Assembly: GCA_031283905.1 (NCBI GenBank)
Contig: JAITAW010000047.1
Span: 1-8,373, forward strand
Direction: 5' to 3'
Source: Treponema sp.
Lineage (GTDB): Bacteria > Spirochaetota > Spirochaetia > Treponematales > Breznakiellaceae
Length of the DNA: 8,373 nucleotides
Within the stretch, counting starts at the first letter, position 1. Each line of letters starts with the position of its first letter. Position numbers and translations under genes: made by a program. This document shows, one piece after another, positions 1 through 6,171 of the stretch. The notes under the pieces were generated by a model. That model did no database searches. It was not told the origin of the DNA and saw nothing but the letters and a program-made list of their open reading frames with translations.

Positions 1-130
1 CGCAACCCCGTGCTGACCTCCGATAGCTGTCGCTGCCGGATAGTCCGCATTAATTTGGGTTACTTTTTCATAATGTCTCAAACCCTCCTTTTCGGTTACT
101 TTTTCGATGTCTCACTGCGGCGGCTTGCAA
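1..130 (-). repeat. Terminal segment of an insertion sequence, copy 1 (IS body outside the window)
   Basis: This stretch matches 3132-3225 almost base for base. There is one mismatch (C at 13, T at 3144) and one 36-bp length difference. In the second copy the repeat directly precedes the start of a transposase gene on the minus strand, so this copy is read as the same IS end with the transposase lying to the left, outside the window. It contains two copies of a roughly 21-bp motif, GGTTACTTTTTC followed by (AT)GATGTCTCA-like sequence, at 58-80 and 94-114, probably transposase-binding sites. Identity between the copies stops after TTGCAA at 130. The exact IS tip could be there or nearer 114; the sequence alone does not decide. 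Confidence 0.75.
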
Positions 131-153
131 ATCTCTCTCAAGATAGGTATACT
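125..153 (+). promoter_or_regulatory. Hybrid promoter for thrA: -35 from IS end, -10 from flanking DNA
   Basis: TTGCAA (125-130, 4 of 6 to the sigma-70 consensus) is the last shared base block of the IS end. After 17 bp comes TATACT (148-153, 5 of 6). The predicted start of transcription, 6-8 bases downstream, falls at about 159-161, on or next to the thrA ATG at 161. The same arrangement with identical spacing occurs at the second IS end (3220-3248), which strengthens the call. Promoter activity is inferred from the hexamers only. Confidence 0.6.
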
Positions 154-160
154 TGGCGCT

Positions 161-2644
161 ATGCGTGTTATAAAATTTGGCGGTACATCGGTTGGAACAC
201 ACGGTTCTATCAGGAATATTATTGCGATTTTAAAAAACAAGGAACATGCTGGCGACACCCAGGCAGTTGTGGTTTCCGCTTTGTCAGGCGTTACCGATGC
301 GTTGATCGATATAGCGCGGAAAACCCGCGCCGGAGACGAGGAATATAAATTCGCCGTGGAAAGGCTGTGTGAACGGCACTACGACTTAATCGCCGCTTTT
401 CTGTCCGGCAAACAATTGACCGAAACGCTTTTCACCATAGACAGGCTCTGGATAGATCTGAAAGCGATTCTGGAGGCCGTTGCCGCGCTGGGTGAATTGT
501 CGCCGGGATCGCTGGACAAGGTGATGAGTTTCGGCGAGCGGCTTTCGGCATCGCTGTTAACTAGCGTGTTCGCGGCGCACGGCATATGCGCAACATATGT
601 TGACGCGAGAACGCTGGTAAAGACGGACGCGAATTTCGGCGCGGCCCGCTTTCTGGAAAAAGAGACGTTTGCCAATATACAGAGGCATTTTTCATTGCGC
701 CCCAACACGGTGCATGTTACGACCGGTTTTATAGGTTCGACGGTTGACGGCGTTACCACGACGCTCGGGCGGGGCGGTTCCGATTTAAGCGCGGCTATTT
801 TTGCGGCGGCGCTTGACGCCGAGTCTCTTGAAATATGGACCGATGTTGACGGTATGCTTACGGCGGACCCGCGCCTGGTAAAAAACGCGTTCAGAATTGA
901 GGAGATTTCCTATGCCGAGGCAATGGAGCTTTCCCATTTTGGGGCAAAGGTCGTGTACCCGCCGACCATGCGTCCGGCGCTGGTAAAAGGCATACCTATC
1001 CGCATACTCAACACGTTTAATCCGGATAATCCCGGAACATGGATAAAAAACAACGCCAAAGCGGGGCTTTACCCTATACGGGGCATTTCTTCCATGAATA
1101 AAGTGGCGCTGGTACGGGTGCAGGGCGCGGGTATGGTCGGCGTTACGGGTTTTTCGGCGCGTCTTTTCGGCGCGCTTGCCCGGAAAAAGGTGAACATCAT
1201 CCTGATTACCCAAAGCTCAAGCGAGTATTCCATCTGTTTTGCGGTGCTGCCCGAAGACATCGAAGGCGCGGAAGCGGCGATAAAAGAGGAGTTTGCGCGG
1301 GAGCTGGAGCGCGGCGCTATTGAACCGGTTGAAACGATGCGAGAGCTTGCGATTATCGCGATAGTGGGCGCGCAGATGCGGAAGGTGTCCGGCTGTTCGG
1401 GAGCATTTTTTCACGCGCTTGGACGCAACGGCGTCAACGTGATCGCCATCGCCCAAGGCTCCTCGGAACTGAACATATCGGCGGTCATTGCCAGACAGGA
1501 CGAGGCCAAGTCGCTGAACGCGGTGCATGAGGCGTTTTTCCTGTCCGGCACCCGTTCCGTCAACCTCTTTCTGGTGGGCACGGGTCTTATCGGCGGCACG
1601 CTGCTTGAACAGTTGGCTATGCACCGGGACGCGCTTGAGGCGGAACACAAGATATGCGTCAATGTAGCCGGCGTCGCGGACTCAAGGAACATGCTTTTGT
1701 GCGCGGAAGGGCTTGATCCCAAGGTTGTGAAGCCCATGTTGAAGGGCGAGGTCCCTGTGGAAGAGCGGGTCGCGGGCGCTCCTTTTGATATTGAGATTTT
1801 CATCAAGCTGATGAAGGCGATGAATCTGCCGAATACGGCGTTCTGCGATTGTACCGCGAGCGATACGGTCGCCGCCAAATACGCCGCAATTCTGAAAGCG
1901 TCCATTCCCGTTGTTACGCCGAATAAACGCGCCAACTCCGGCTCCTTTGATTATTACAAGGAAATTACCGGTTATGCGCGGACACGGGGCATACCCTATT
2001 TGTATGAAACTACGGTGTGCGCGGGGCTGCCGGTTATTTCCACGTTGCGCGATCTGTTCCTTTCAGGCGATCATGTCAGGCGCATAGAAGCGGTGCTTTC
2101 CGGCACCTTGAGCTATATTTTCAACAATTTTGACGGCGGCAAGCCGTTTTCCGCTCTGGTGCGGGAGGCGAGAGACAAGGGCTATACCGAACCTGATCCC
2201 CGCGATGATCTCAACGCCATGGACGCGGCGCGGAAGGCGCTGGTGCTTGCCCGCGAGTGCGGTATGCCGCTAGAGTTTTCTGCGGTGTCCATTGAGCCGA
2301 TACTGCCGGCGTCCTGTTTCGAGGCCGCGACTGTGGACCTGTTTTTTGCGGAACTGGAAAAAGCGGACGCGGGTTTTGAGCGGCGGCGCGTGACCGCCAG
2401 AGCGGAAGGCAAGGCGCTCCGGTATGTTGCGGTTATTGAAAACAATGCGGCATCGATCTCCATCCGTACGGAAGGGAAGGACAGCCCGTTTCGCTCCCTC
2501 ACCGATGCGGACAACATCGTCGTCATTACGACAGACCGGTACTCAACCCTGCCCATGGTGATAAAGGGTCCCGGAGCGGGCGCTCAAGTTACCGCCGGCG
2601 GCGTGTTCGCCGATATTGTACGCATTGCAAAGACGCTGGTATAA
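161..2644 (+). CDS. thrA: Bifunctional aspartokinase / homoserine dehydrogenase (ThrA type)
   Basis: Cytoplasmic enzyme that phosphorylates aspartate and reduces aspartate semialdehyde to homoserine, the first and third steps of the aspartate-family pathway to threonine and methionine. The 827-residue product is a normal length for the fusion. The aspartokinase part (about 1-300) begins with KFGGTS at 5-10 and has TLGRGGSD at 201-208 and WTDVDG at 226-231. Two ACT-type regulatory regions follow at about 315-365 (QSSSEYSI) and 396-445 (AQGSSELNIS), so threonine feedback is likely. The dehydrogenase part (about 466-827) has the nucleotide-binding GTGLIGG at 473-479, TPNKRA at 586-591, AGLPVI at 621-626, LSGTLSYIF at 646-654 and GYTEPDPRDDL at 674-684. 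I chose ATG 161 because family alignment starts at MRVIKFGG. An in-frame ATG at 107 lies inside the IS end and has no ribosome site. Only a weak AGATAGG (141-147) precedes ATG 161. No other threonine gene follows; an IS remnant does. Confidence 0.95.
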   Translation: MRVIKFGGTSVGTHGSIRNIIAILKNKEHAGDTQAVVVSALSGVTDALIDIARKTRAGDEEYKFAVERLCERHYDLIAAFLSGKQLTETLFTIDRLWIDLKAILEAVAALGELSPGSLDKVMSFGERLSASLLTSVFAAHGICATYVDARTLVKTDANFGAARFLEKETFANIQRHFSLRPNTVHVTTGFIGSTVDGVTTTLGRGGSDLSAAIFAAALDAESLEIWTDVDGMLTADPRLVKNAFRIEEISYAEAMELSHFGAKVVYPPTMRPALVKGIPIRILNTFNPDNPGTWIKNNAKAGLYPIRGISSMNKVALVRVQGAGMVGVTGFSARLFGALARKKVNIILITQSSSEYSICFAVLPEDIEGAEAAIKEEFARELERGAIEPVETMRELAIIAIVGAQMRKVSGCSGAFFHALGRNGVNVIAIAQGSSELNISAVIARQDEAKSLNAVHEAFFLSGTRSVNLFLVGTGLIGGTLLEQLAMHRDALEAEHKICVNVAGVADSRNMLLCAEGLDPKVVKPMLKGEVPVEERVAGAPFDIEIFIKLMKAMNLPNTAFCDCTASDTVAAKYAAILKASIPVVTPNKRANSGSFDYYKEITGYARTRGIPYLYETTVCAGLPVISTLRDLFLSGDHVRRIEAVLSGTLSYIFNNFDGGKPFSALVREARDKGYTEPDPRDDLNAMDAARKALVLARECGMPLEFSAVSIEPILPASCFEAATVDLFFAELEKADAGFERRRVTARAEGKALRYVAVIENNAASISIRTEGKDSPFRSLTDADNIVVITTDRYSTLPMVIKGPGAGAQVTAGGVFADIVRIAKTLV

Positions 2645-2686
2645 GGCGGATGTTTTTCTGTAGCCGCTTTTCGGCGGACCCGCATC

Positions 2687-3130
2687 CTAGTGACAAGGCA
2701 GAGTCTGCACGGGGGAGCCATACAGTAGATGAATGTGGTCTATCTGCCGTCCCGATATGGCCAGTACCTGGGCGCGTATGTCCGGGGCGAGGTGCAAGTC
2801 CGGCTCGCAGCTTGCCGCGAGGAAGTCAATGTTTTGCCTGATGATCTCCGCCAGATAGGACCCGCATTTATACCCGTAAAACCGCCGGACGGCTTCGATG
2901 CGGACAACGGTCTCCCGGGTGTAGACCGGTTTGCCCGGCCGGTTTTTAGGCCTTGTTTTTTTCCGCTTTACAAACGACCGTTTTCCCGTCTATGACGGTC
3001 TTGCCGGCGGCGTACTTCCGGTTATAGCCGGTGAGCCGGACGTACTGGTGCAGTATCAAGCCTTTTTCCTTTTTGCCTGCCTTGAGGTACGCTCCTCTGG
3101 TTCCCGCGTTACCGCTTTTCGTTCGTTCAT
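2687..3130 (-). pseudogene. Transposase, N-terminal fragment with two frameshifts
   Basis: The minus strand from ATG 3130 reads MNERKAVTRE, then must shift frame (about 3095-3115) to continue as YLKAGKKEKGLILHQYVRLT and GYNRKYA. This is a helix-turn-helix-like opening that I recognise from integrase-type IS transposases. A second shift at a run of seven T (2956-2962; seven A on the coding strand) is needed to continue with RPKNRPGKPVYTRETVVRIE, GYKCGSYLAEII and VLAISGRQID, in the family's order. A TAG at 2689-2687 ends this last frame. The DDE catalytic domain, normally a few hundred residues more, is absent. The gene is therefore dead. Family placement comes from remembered motif patterns, not from a search. 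Confidence 0.75.
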
Positions 3131-3131
3131 A

Positions 3132-3225
3132 CGCAACCCCGTGTTGACCTCCGATAGCTGTCGCTGCCGGATAGTCCGCATTAATTTGGGTTACTTTTTC
3201 GATGTCTCACTGCGGCGGCTTGCAA
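3132..3225 (-). repeat. Terminal segment of the insertion sequence, copy 2 (94 bp)
   Basis: This segment aligns with 1-130. It begins one base before the transposase ATG (3130 on the minus strand) and ends with GGCTTGCAA at 3225, after which the two flanks are unrelated (A at 131, T at 3226). It has a single GGTTACTTTTTC-GATGTCTCA motif (3189-3209), where copy 1 has two. The missing 36 bp equals the distance between the two 12-bp GGTTACTTTTTC repeats of copy 1, as expected from slippage or recombination between them. Confidence 0.85.
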
Positions 3226-3248
3226 TTATAAGAATTGCGTACTATAAT
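3220..3248 (+). promoter_or_regulatory. Hybrid promoter at IS end for the leader ORF and histidine kinase
   Basis: TTGCAA (3220-3225) is the end of the IS repeat. After 17 bp of flanking DNA there is a perfect TATAAT (3243-3248). Predicted transcription start is about 3254-3256, giving a leader of roughly 90 nt before the small ORF at 3348 and about 190 nt before the kinase. Spacing and hexamers match those at 125-153, although the 17-bp spacers are unrelated. Activity is inferred. Confidence 0.65.
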
Positions 3249-3283
3249 TAATTTGAAATCGCGCTACATTATTGTGTAAGAAT

Positions 3284-3301
3284 GTTACGAATAGGCGTAA
3301 C
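3284..3301 (+). promoter_or_regulatory. Inverted repeat GTTACG-N6-CGTAAC in the kinase leader
   Basis: A perfect 6-bp dyad with a 6-base loop (AATAGG) lies about 30-45 bases downstream of the predicted transcription start. It could be a small RNA stem-loop or a protein operator. It is not followed by a T-run, so it is not a terminator. A very short GGCTT-C-AAGCC dyad follows at about 3305-3315. Function unknown. Confidence 0.35.
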
Positions 3302-3347
3302 GGCGGCTTCAAGCCTTTCGTTTCATCGTCTTATTAAGGAGTTGTTT

Positions 3348-3428
3348 ATGAAAAGTCAAAGATTGAATAAAGTGAAGGTATCCAGCCCTCCTTCCCCCGG
3401 ACATTATCACTATTCTTTTAAACCATGA
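3348..3428 (+). CDS. Small ORF, 26 residues, possible leader peptide for the kinase
   Basis: This ORF has the best ribosome-binding site on the + strand of the window: AAGGAG at 3336-3341, six bases before the ATG. The product is short, basic at the N-terminus and ends SSPPSPGHYHYSFKP. It has no hydrophobic segment and no family I recognise. Its stop codon lies 15 bases before the kinase ATG (3444), and the kinase's own AAGGA (3428-3432) overlaps the stop, so the two are well placed for translational coupling. The Pro-Pro-Ser and Ser-Pro-Gly runs could slow ribosomes. It could also be a chance ORF or the stub of a lost gene. Expression is not proven. Confidence 0.45.
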   Translation: MKSQRLNKVKVSSPPSPGHYHYSFKP

Positions 3429-3443
3429 AGGACCGTTGTTAGT

Positions 3444-5414
3444 ATGAACGCGGCGCGGTTTTGGGAACGGTTTAAGGTTGCGCTTATCCTGTGGGGGTTG
3501 ATGACCGTCCTGTTCGGGCTTACATGGTATGGTAGCAGTTACGTTACCCAGCAAACCTTTATGGAAGAGAAAAAGGGCAAACTCCTTTCGTATGTAAAAA
3601 TCTTAAATGCGTATCTTGGGACGAAAGCCTACGATGATCTGTTGCGCGAGGCGGGAGCGGAAAACGCCGGGAGGGATGAGAAAATACGTGTTTTAAATCA
3701 GGCGCTTTCAAGTATCACGGAATATGTGGGCAATTCCAGTTCCGGGTTAGGCGTCGGCTACTATTCTCTGGATTTGGACGGGATTCTTACCTACGGTCCT
3801 TCCGAGCGATTTGGACACAATGTCGGCACGGCTATAGCGGAGAAGCGGCAGGGAAAGAAGGCGATGGCTGAAAACAGGATCATTGTTACCACCGAAGATA
3901 ACGGGTTGCGGGGCAATATCGTTCATGCCATATATCCGCTTGAGAGGAACGGCAGGGTTATCGGCTATGTGTTTGCGAACGAGGCGCTGGATGATGTTAC
4001 TGTGCAGATCGCCAACAGTTCCAAAAATATATTTATCCTGATGACGCTGTGCTACATTGCGGCAATTTCCCTGATAATAGTGTTTTTCAAGCAGACGGCA
4101 CTGGATACCAACCGCATCATCAACGGCGTACAGGATATGAAAGACAATTTGCGCAAGCGAATTCCCCCTATTAAAGGCGATTTGCGCTATATTGCCGAGA
4201 ATATCAATACTATGGCTGATGATTTGCTCAAAGCGGACGAGGAAAAACACGCGCTTGCGGAAGCCGCCAATCAAGCGCAACGGGATTTTCTGGCCCGCAT
4301 GAGCCACGAGATACGGACGCCGATGAACGGCGTTCTCGGCATGACCCGCATGGCGCTGCAGGCCAACCCTACGGGCAAACAACTTGATTACCTGAAAAAG
4401 ATACAAGCGTCCGCGGCAATTTTGCTCGGCGTTATCAATGATATTCTGGATTTCTCAAAAATAGAAGCCGGCAAAATGGAACTGGAACCGCATGATTTTA
4501 AACCCAAGGAAATGGTGGAAACCATTGAGGAATTGGTGTCGCCCCGCGTTGAGGAGAAACATCTTGGGCTTGTTACAACGGTGGATGAGAGCGTACCGGA
4601 ATGGCTGTACGGCGACAGCGTAAAGATTTCGCAGATTTTGCTCAACCTGCTTGGAAATTCGGTGAAATTCACCCTTGAGGGGCATGTTTCGCTGAATATA
4701 AAATGTAAAACCGTTTCTTCACAAGGGCTGCGCCTGTATTGCGATGTGGAGGACACGGGCATCGGCATGAACGCCGAACAGAAACAGAACCTCTTCAAAC
4801 CCTTTTCTCAAGCGGAACGCTCCACAACCCGCAGATTTGGCGGGACCGGGCTTGGGCTTTCCATAACCAAAGCGCTGGTTGAGATGATGCGCGGGTGCAT
4901 CACTTTGGAAAGCGAACCGGGCAAGGGAAGCCGCTTTTCGTTCTATGTTGATGTACAAGAAAGCGCCGCCGGCATCAAAGATGCCGAAAATACCGCGGAA
5001 GCCGAAAAACAGATCGCGATGCCGCCCAATTATAAAGGACTCGCCTTTCTGCTGGTTGAGGATAATGAAATAAATCAAGAGATAGCGGCATCTTTGCTCG
5101 GTGAATTCGGCGCGAACGTAGATGTCGCGGCCAATGGGGAAGAGGCGCTCAAAGCGTTCCTCGAAAAAGACTACGCGATCATTTTCATGGATGTCCGTAT
5201 GCCTGTCATGGACGGGCTTGAAGCGACCCGTCGAATCCGCGCCAGCGGGAAACACGATGCCGCGACTGTTCCCATCATTGCGATGACCGCAAGCGCGATG
5301 AATGAAGAAAAAGCCGAGTGCAAGGAAGCGGGCATGAACGATCACATCTCCAAACCCATTGAGATTGACGCCATGAAACAGGTGATTGACCGCGCTACCG
5401 GTCATTCTGTCTGA
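3444..5414 (+). CDS. Membrane-bound hybrid sensor histidine kinase with C-terminal receiver
   Basis: Two-component sensor of 656 residues. Membrane segment 1 is about 11-29. A periplasmic sensor follows to about 190, with a single-Cache-like pattern (GVGYYSLDLDGILTYGPSE region, 103-121). Membrane segment 2 is about 195-216, then a short HAMP-like linker. The dimerisation/phosphoacceptor domain has H288 in SHEIRTPMNG. The ATPase domain has its N box (NLLGNSVKF, N405), G1 DTGIGM (437-442) and G2 GGTGLGL (466-472). The C-terminal receiver (about 534-652) has acidic residues E539/D540, phosphoacceptor D583 in MDVRMPVMDG, T615 and K637. All catalytic residues are present. No HPt domain, separate response regulator or output domain is visible nearby, so the next partner is unknown. 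The start follows an AAGGA (3428-3432) at a rather long 11-base spacing. The 3' end overlaps csrA tail-to-tail by 13 bp. The ligand cannot be predicted. Confidence 0.93.
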   Translation: MNAARFWERFKVALILWGLMTVLFGLTWYGSSYVTQQTFMEEKKGKLLSYVKILNAYLGTKAYDDLLREAGAENAGRDEKIRVLNQALSSITEYVGNSSSGLGVGYYSLDLDGILTYGPSERFGHNVGTAIAEKRQGKKAMAENRIIVTTEDNGLRGNIVHAIYPLERNGRVIGYVFANEALDDVTVQIANSSKNIFILMTLCYIAAISLIIVFFKQTALDTNRIINGVQDMKDNLRKRIPPIKGDLRYIAENINTMADDLLKADEEKHALAEAANQAQRDFLARMSHEIRTPMNGVLGMTRMALQANPTGKQLDYLKKIQASAAILLGVINDILDFSKIEAGKMELEPHDFKPKEMVETIEELVSPRVEEKHLGLVTTVDESVPEWLYGDSVKISQILLNLLGNSVKFTLEGHVSLNIKCKTVSSQGLRLYCDVEDTGIGMNAEQKQNLFKPFSQAERSTTRRFGGTGLGLSITKALVEMMRGCITLESEPGKGSRFSFYVDVQESAAGIKDAENTAEAEKQIAMPPNYKGLAFLLVEDNEINQEIAASLLGEFGANVDVAANGEEALKAFLEKDYAIIFMDVRMPVMDGLEATRRIRASGKHDAATVPIIAMTASAMNEEKAECKEAGMNDHISKPIEIDAMKQVIDRATGHSV

Positions 5415-5674
5415 TGAGGGAGGATTTTCTTCCGCTCCGGCCGGTTGGCGAACGGCGCGGCCGCCAGTTCCAACGCCGGCAGATCGGCGCCCGATTCGGA
5501 CGCCGCTTTATTGGCGGCTTTGATCTCGGCGAGTACTTCTTGCCTGAACACTTTAACGCTTCGGGGCGCGTCAACGCCTATGCGTATCTGATCGCCCTTG
5601 ATTTCTATAATTGAGATTGCTATGTCATCTCCTATCATGATCTTTTCGTTGACTTTCCGCGACAGTATCAGCAT
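5402..5674 (-). CDS. csrA: Carbon storage regulator CsrA (translational regulator)
   Basis: RNA-binding homodimer that typically blocks or alters translation by binding GGA motifs near ribosome sites. In flagellated bacteria with FliW it controls flagellin synthesis. The 90-residue product starts MLILSRKVNEKIMIGD and keeps the key basic residues R6 and R44 (VKVFRQEV). The core ends near residue 55-60. The remaining 30 or so residues form an extension ending NRPERKKILPHQTE, longer than in gamma-proteobacterial CsrA (about 61 residues) and of the kind known to carry the FliW contact in FliW-bearing species. Its ATG shares one base with the fliW TAA. Its ribosome site AAGGA (5685-5681, six bases upstream) lies inside fliW and is itself an A-N-GGA motif, so autoregulation is plausible. 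Last gene of the minus-strand cluster. Confidence 0.96.
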   Translation of the reverse strand: MLILSRKVNEKIMIGDDIAISIIEIKGDQIRIGVDAPRSVKVFRQEVLAEIKAANKAASESGADLPALELAAAPFANRPERKKILPHQTE

Positions 5675-6171
5675 TATGGTTCCTTTTGCCCGGGGTGTAA
5701 TTCAGACGGCCCGTCTGACGGCGGCTCTTCATCCATCCCGCTTTCAGCCCTTTCAGCCGCAATGTCATGCTTGGTTTTCCAGCGGGGATCGGTTAGCACG
5801 ATTTGACAGCCTCGTTTTGTTTTCTTGTTGATAACGAGCGGGCCCTGAAGATTCGCCGTTATCGCGCCATCGTTGTTCGGAATCGTTATAATGGCAAGAA
5901 TTGCCGCTTGTTCAGGTTTCTCTATCCCAATAAGGTCCATTTCTTCTTGAGCTATATCGGCCTCATAATCGGGTCTGAACAGGAATGGATCGATCAGGAT
6001 AAAACAGAGATCTTTGTCATCCAGAGATTGAAAATAGTAAAACGGGGGTTGTCCGGCATCAAAGAGAACAAACCCGGTACAGTTTTCAAAACCATAAAGT
6101 CCTTTTGGAAAAAAGACTTTCTGCTGATCGTCAATGTCGATTTCACCCAAAAATTTTGTGTTAATGCGCAT
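5674..6171 (-). CDS. fliW: Flagellar assembly factor FliW (CsrA antagonist)
   Basis: FliW binds CsrA and relieves its repression of flagellin, and is itself titrated by flagellin; it acts in the cytoplasm. The 165-residue product shows the family signatures FPKGLYGFEN (21-30), FQSLDDKDLCFILIDPF (47-63) and ANLQGPLVIN (106-115). The conserved core ends near 130. A hydrophilic, mostly acidic tail of about 33 residues follows (with DEEPPSDGPSE), longer than in many homologues. A strong site AGGAGG (6182-6177) stands five bases before the ATG, itself inside the last codons of the M23 gene. fliW and csrA overlap by one base. No flagellar structural genes (flgK, flgL, fliC) are visible next to it here. 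Confidence 0.96.
   Translation of the reverse strand: MRINTKFLGEIDIDDQQKVFFPKGLYGFENCTGFVLFDAGQPPFYYFQSLDDKDLCFILIDPFLFRPDYEADIAQEEMDLIGIEKPEQAAILAIITIPNNDGAITANLQGPLVINKKTKRGCQIVLTDPRWKTKHDIAAERAESGMDEEPPSDGPSELHPGQKEP
5681..5685 (-). promoter_or_regulatory. csrA ribosome-binding site AAGGA, also a CsrA-type GGA motif
   Basis: On the minus strand AAAAGGA lies within the last codons of fliW, six bases before the csrA ATG. Because fliW stops on TA-A-TG, translation of csrA is probably coupled to that of fliW. AAGGA fits the A-N-GGA core bound by CsrA proteins. Confidence 0.7.

Larger units (their letters stand above)
2687..3225 (-). mobile_element. Decayed insertion sequence, copy 2, truncated at its distal side
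   Basis: The element consists of the terminal segment shared with copy 1 (3132-3225) joined to the N-terminal third or so of a transposase gene on the minus strand. The catalytic half of the transposase and the opposite IS end are missing: no inverted copy of the GGTTACTTTTTC motif is visible between 2645 and 2700. The remnant ends about 45 bp after the thrA stop. It lies in the same orientation as copy 1, so thrA is bracketed by two directly repeated IS ends. The family is uncertain; the protein resembles integrase-core (IS481-like or unclassified ISNCY-type) transposases. Confidence 0.75.

Noticed and set aside
107..160. In-frame ATG at 107 adding 18 residues to ThrA
   Set aside because: It lies inside the IS terminal motif (ATGTCTCA), has no ribosome site, and the family begins at MRVIKFGG (ATG 161).
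379..2556. Several long minus-strand ORFs opposite thrA, and similar ones opposite the kinase and recJ
   Set aside because: Each mirrors codon bias of a strongly supported gene on the other strand; no ribosome sites or recognisable domains.
2645..2690. Possible thrA terminator around GCCG-CTTTT-CGGC (2663-2675)
   Set aside because: The stem is only 4 bp and is not followed by a T-run on either strand, so it is too weak to call.
2650..3251. Plus-strand ORFs of 63-106 codons between thrA and the kinase
   Set aside because: They run antisense to the recognisable transposase fragment and through the IS end; no ribosome sites or family features.
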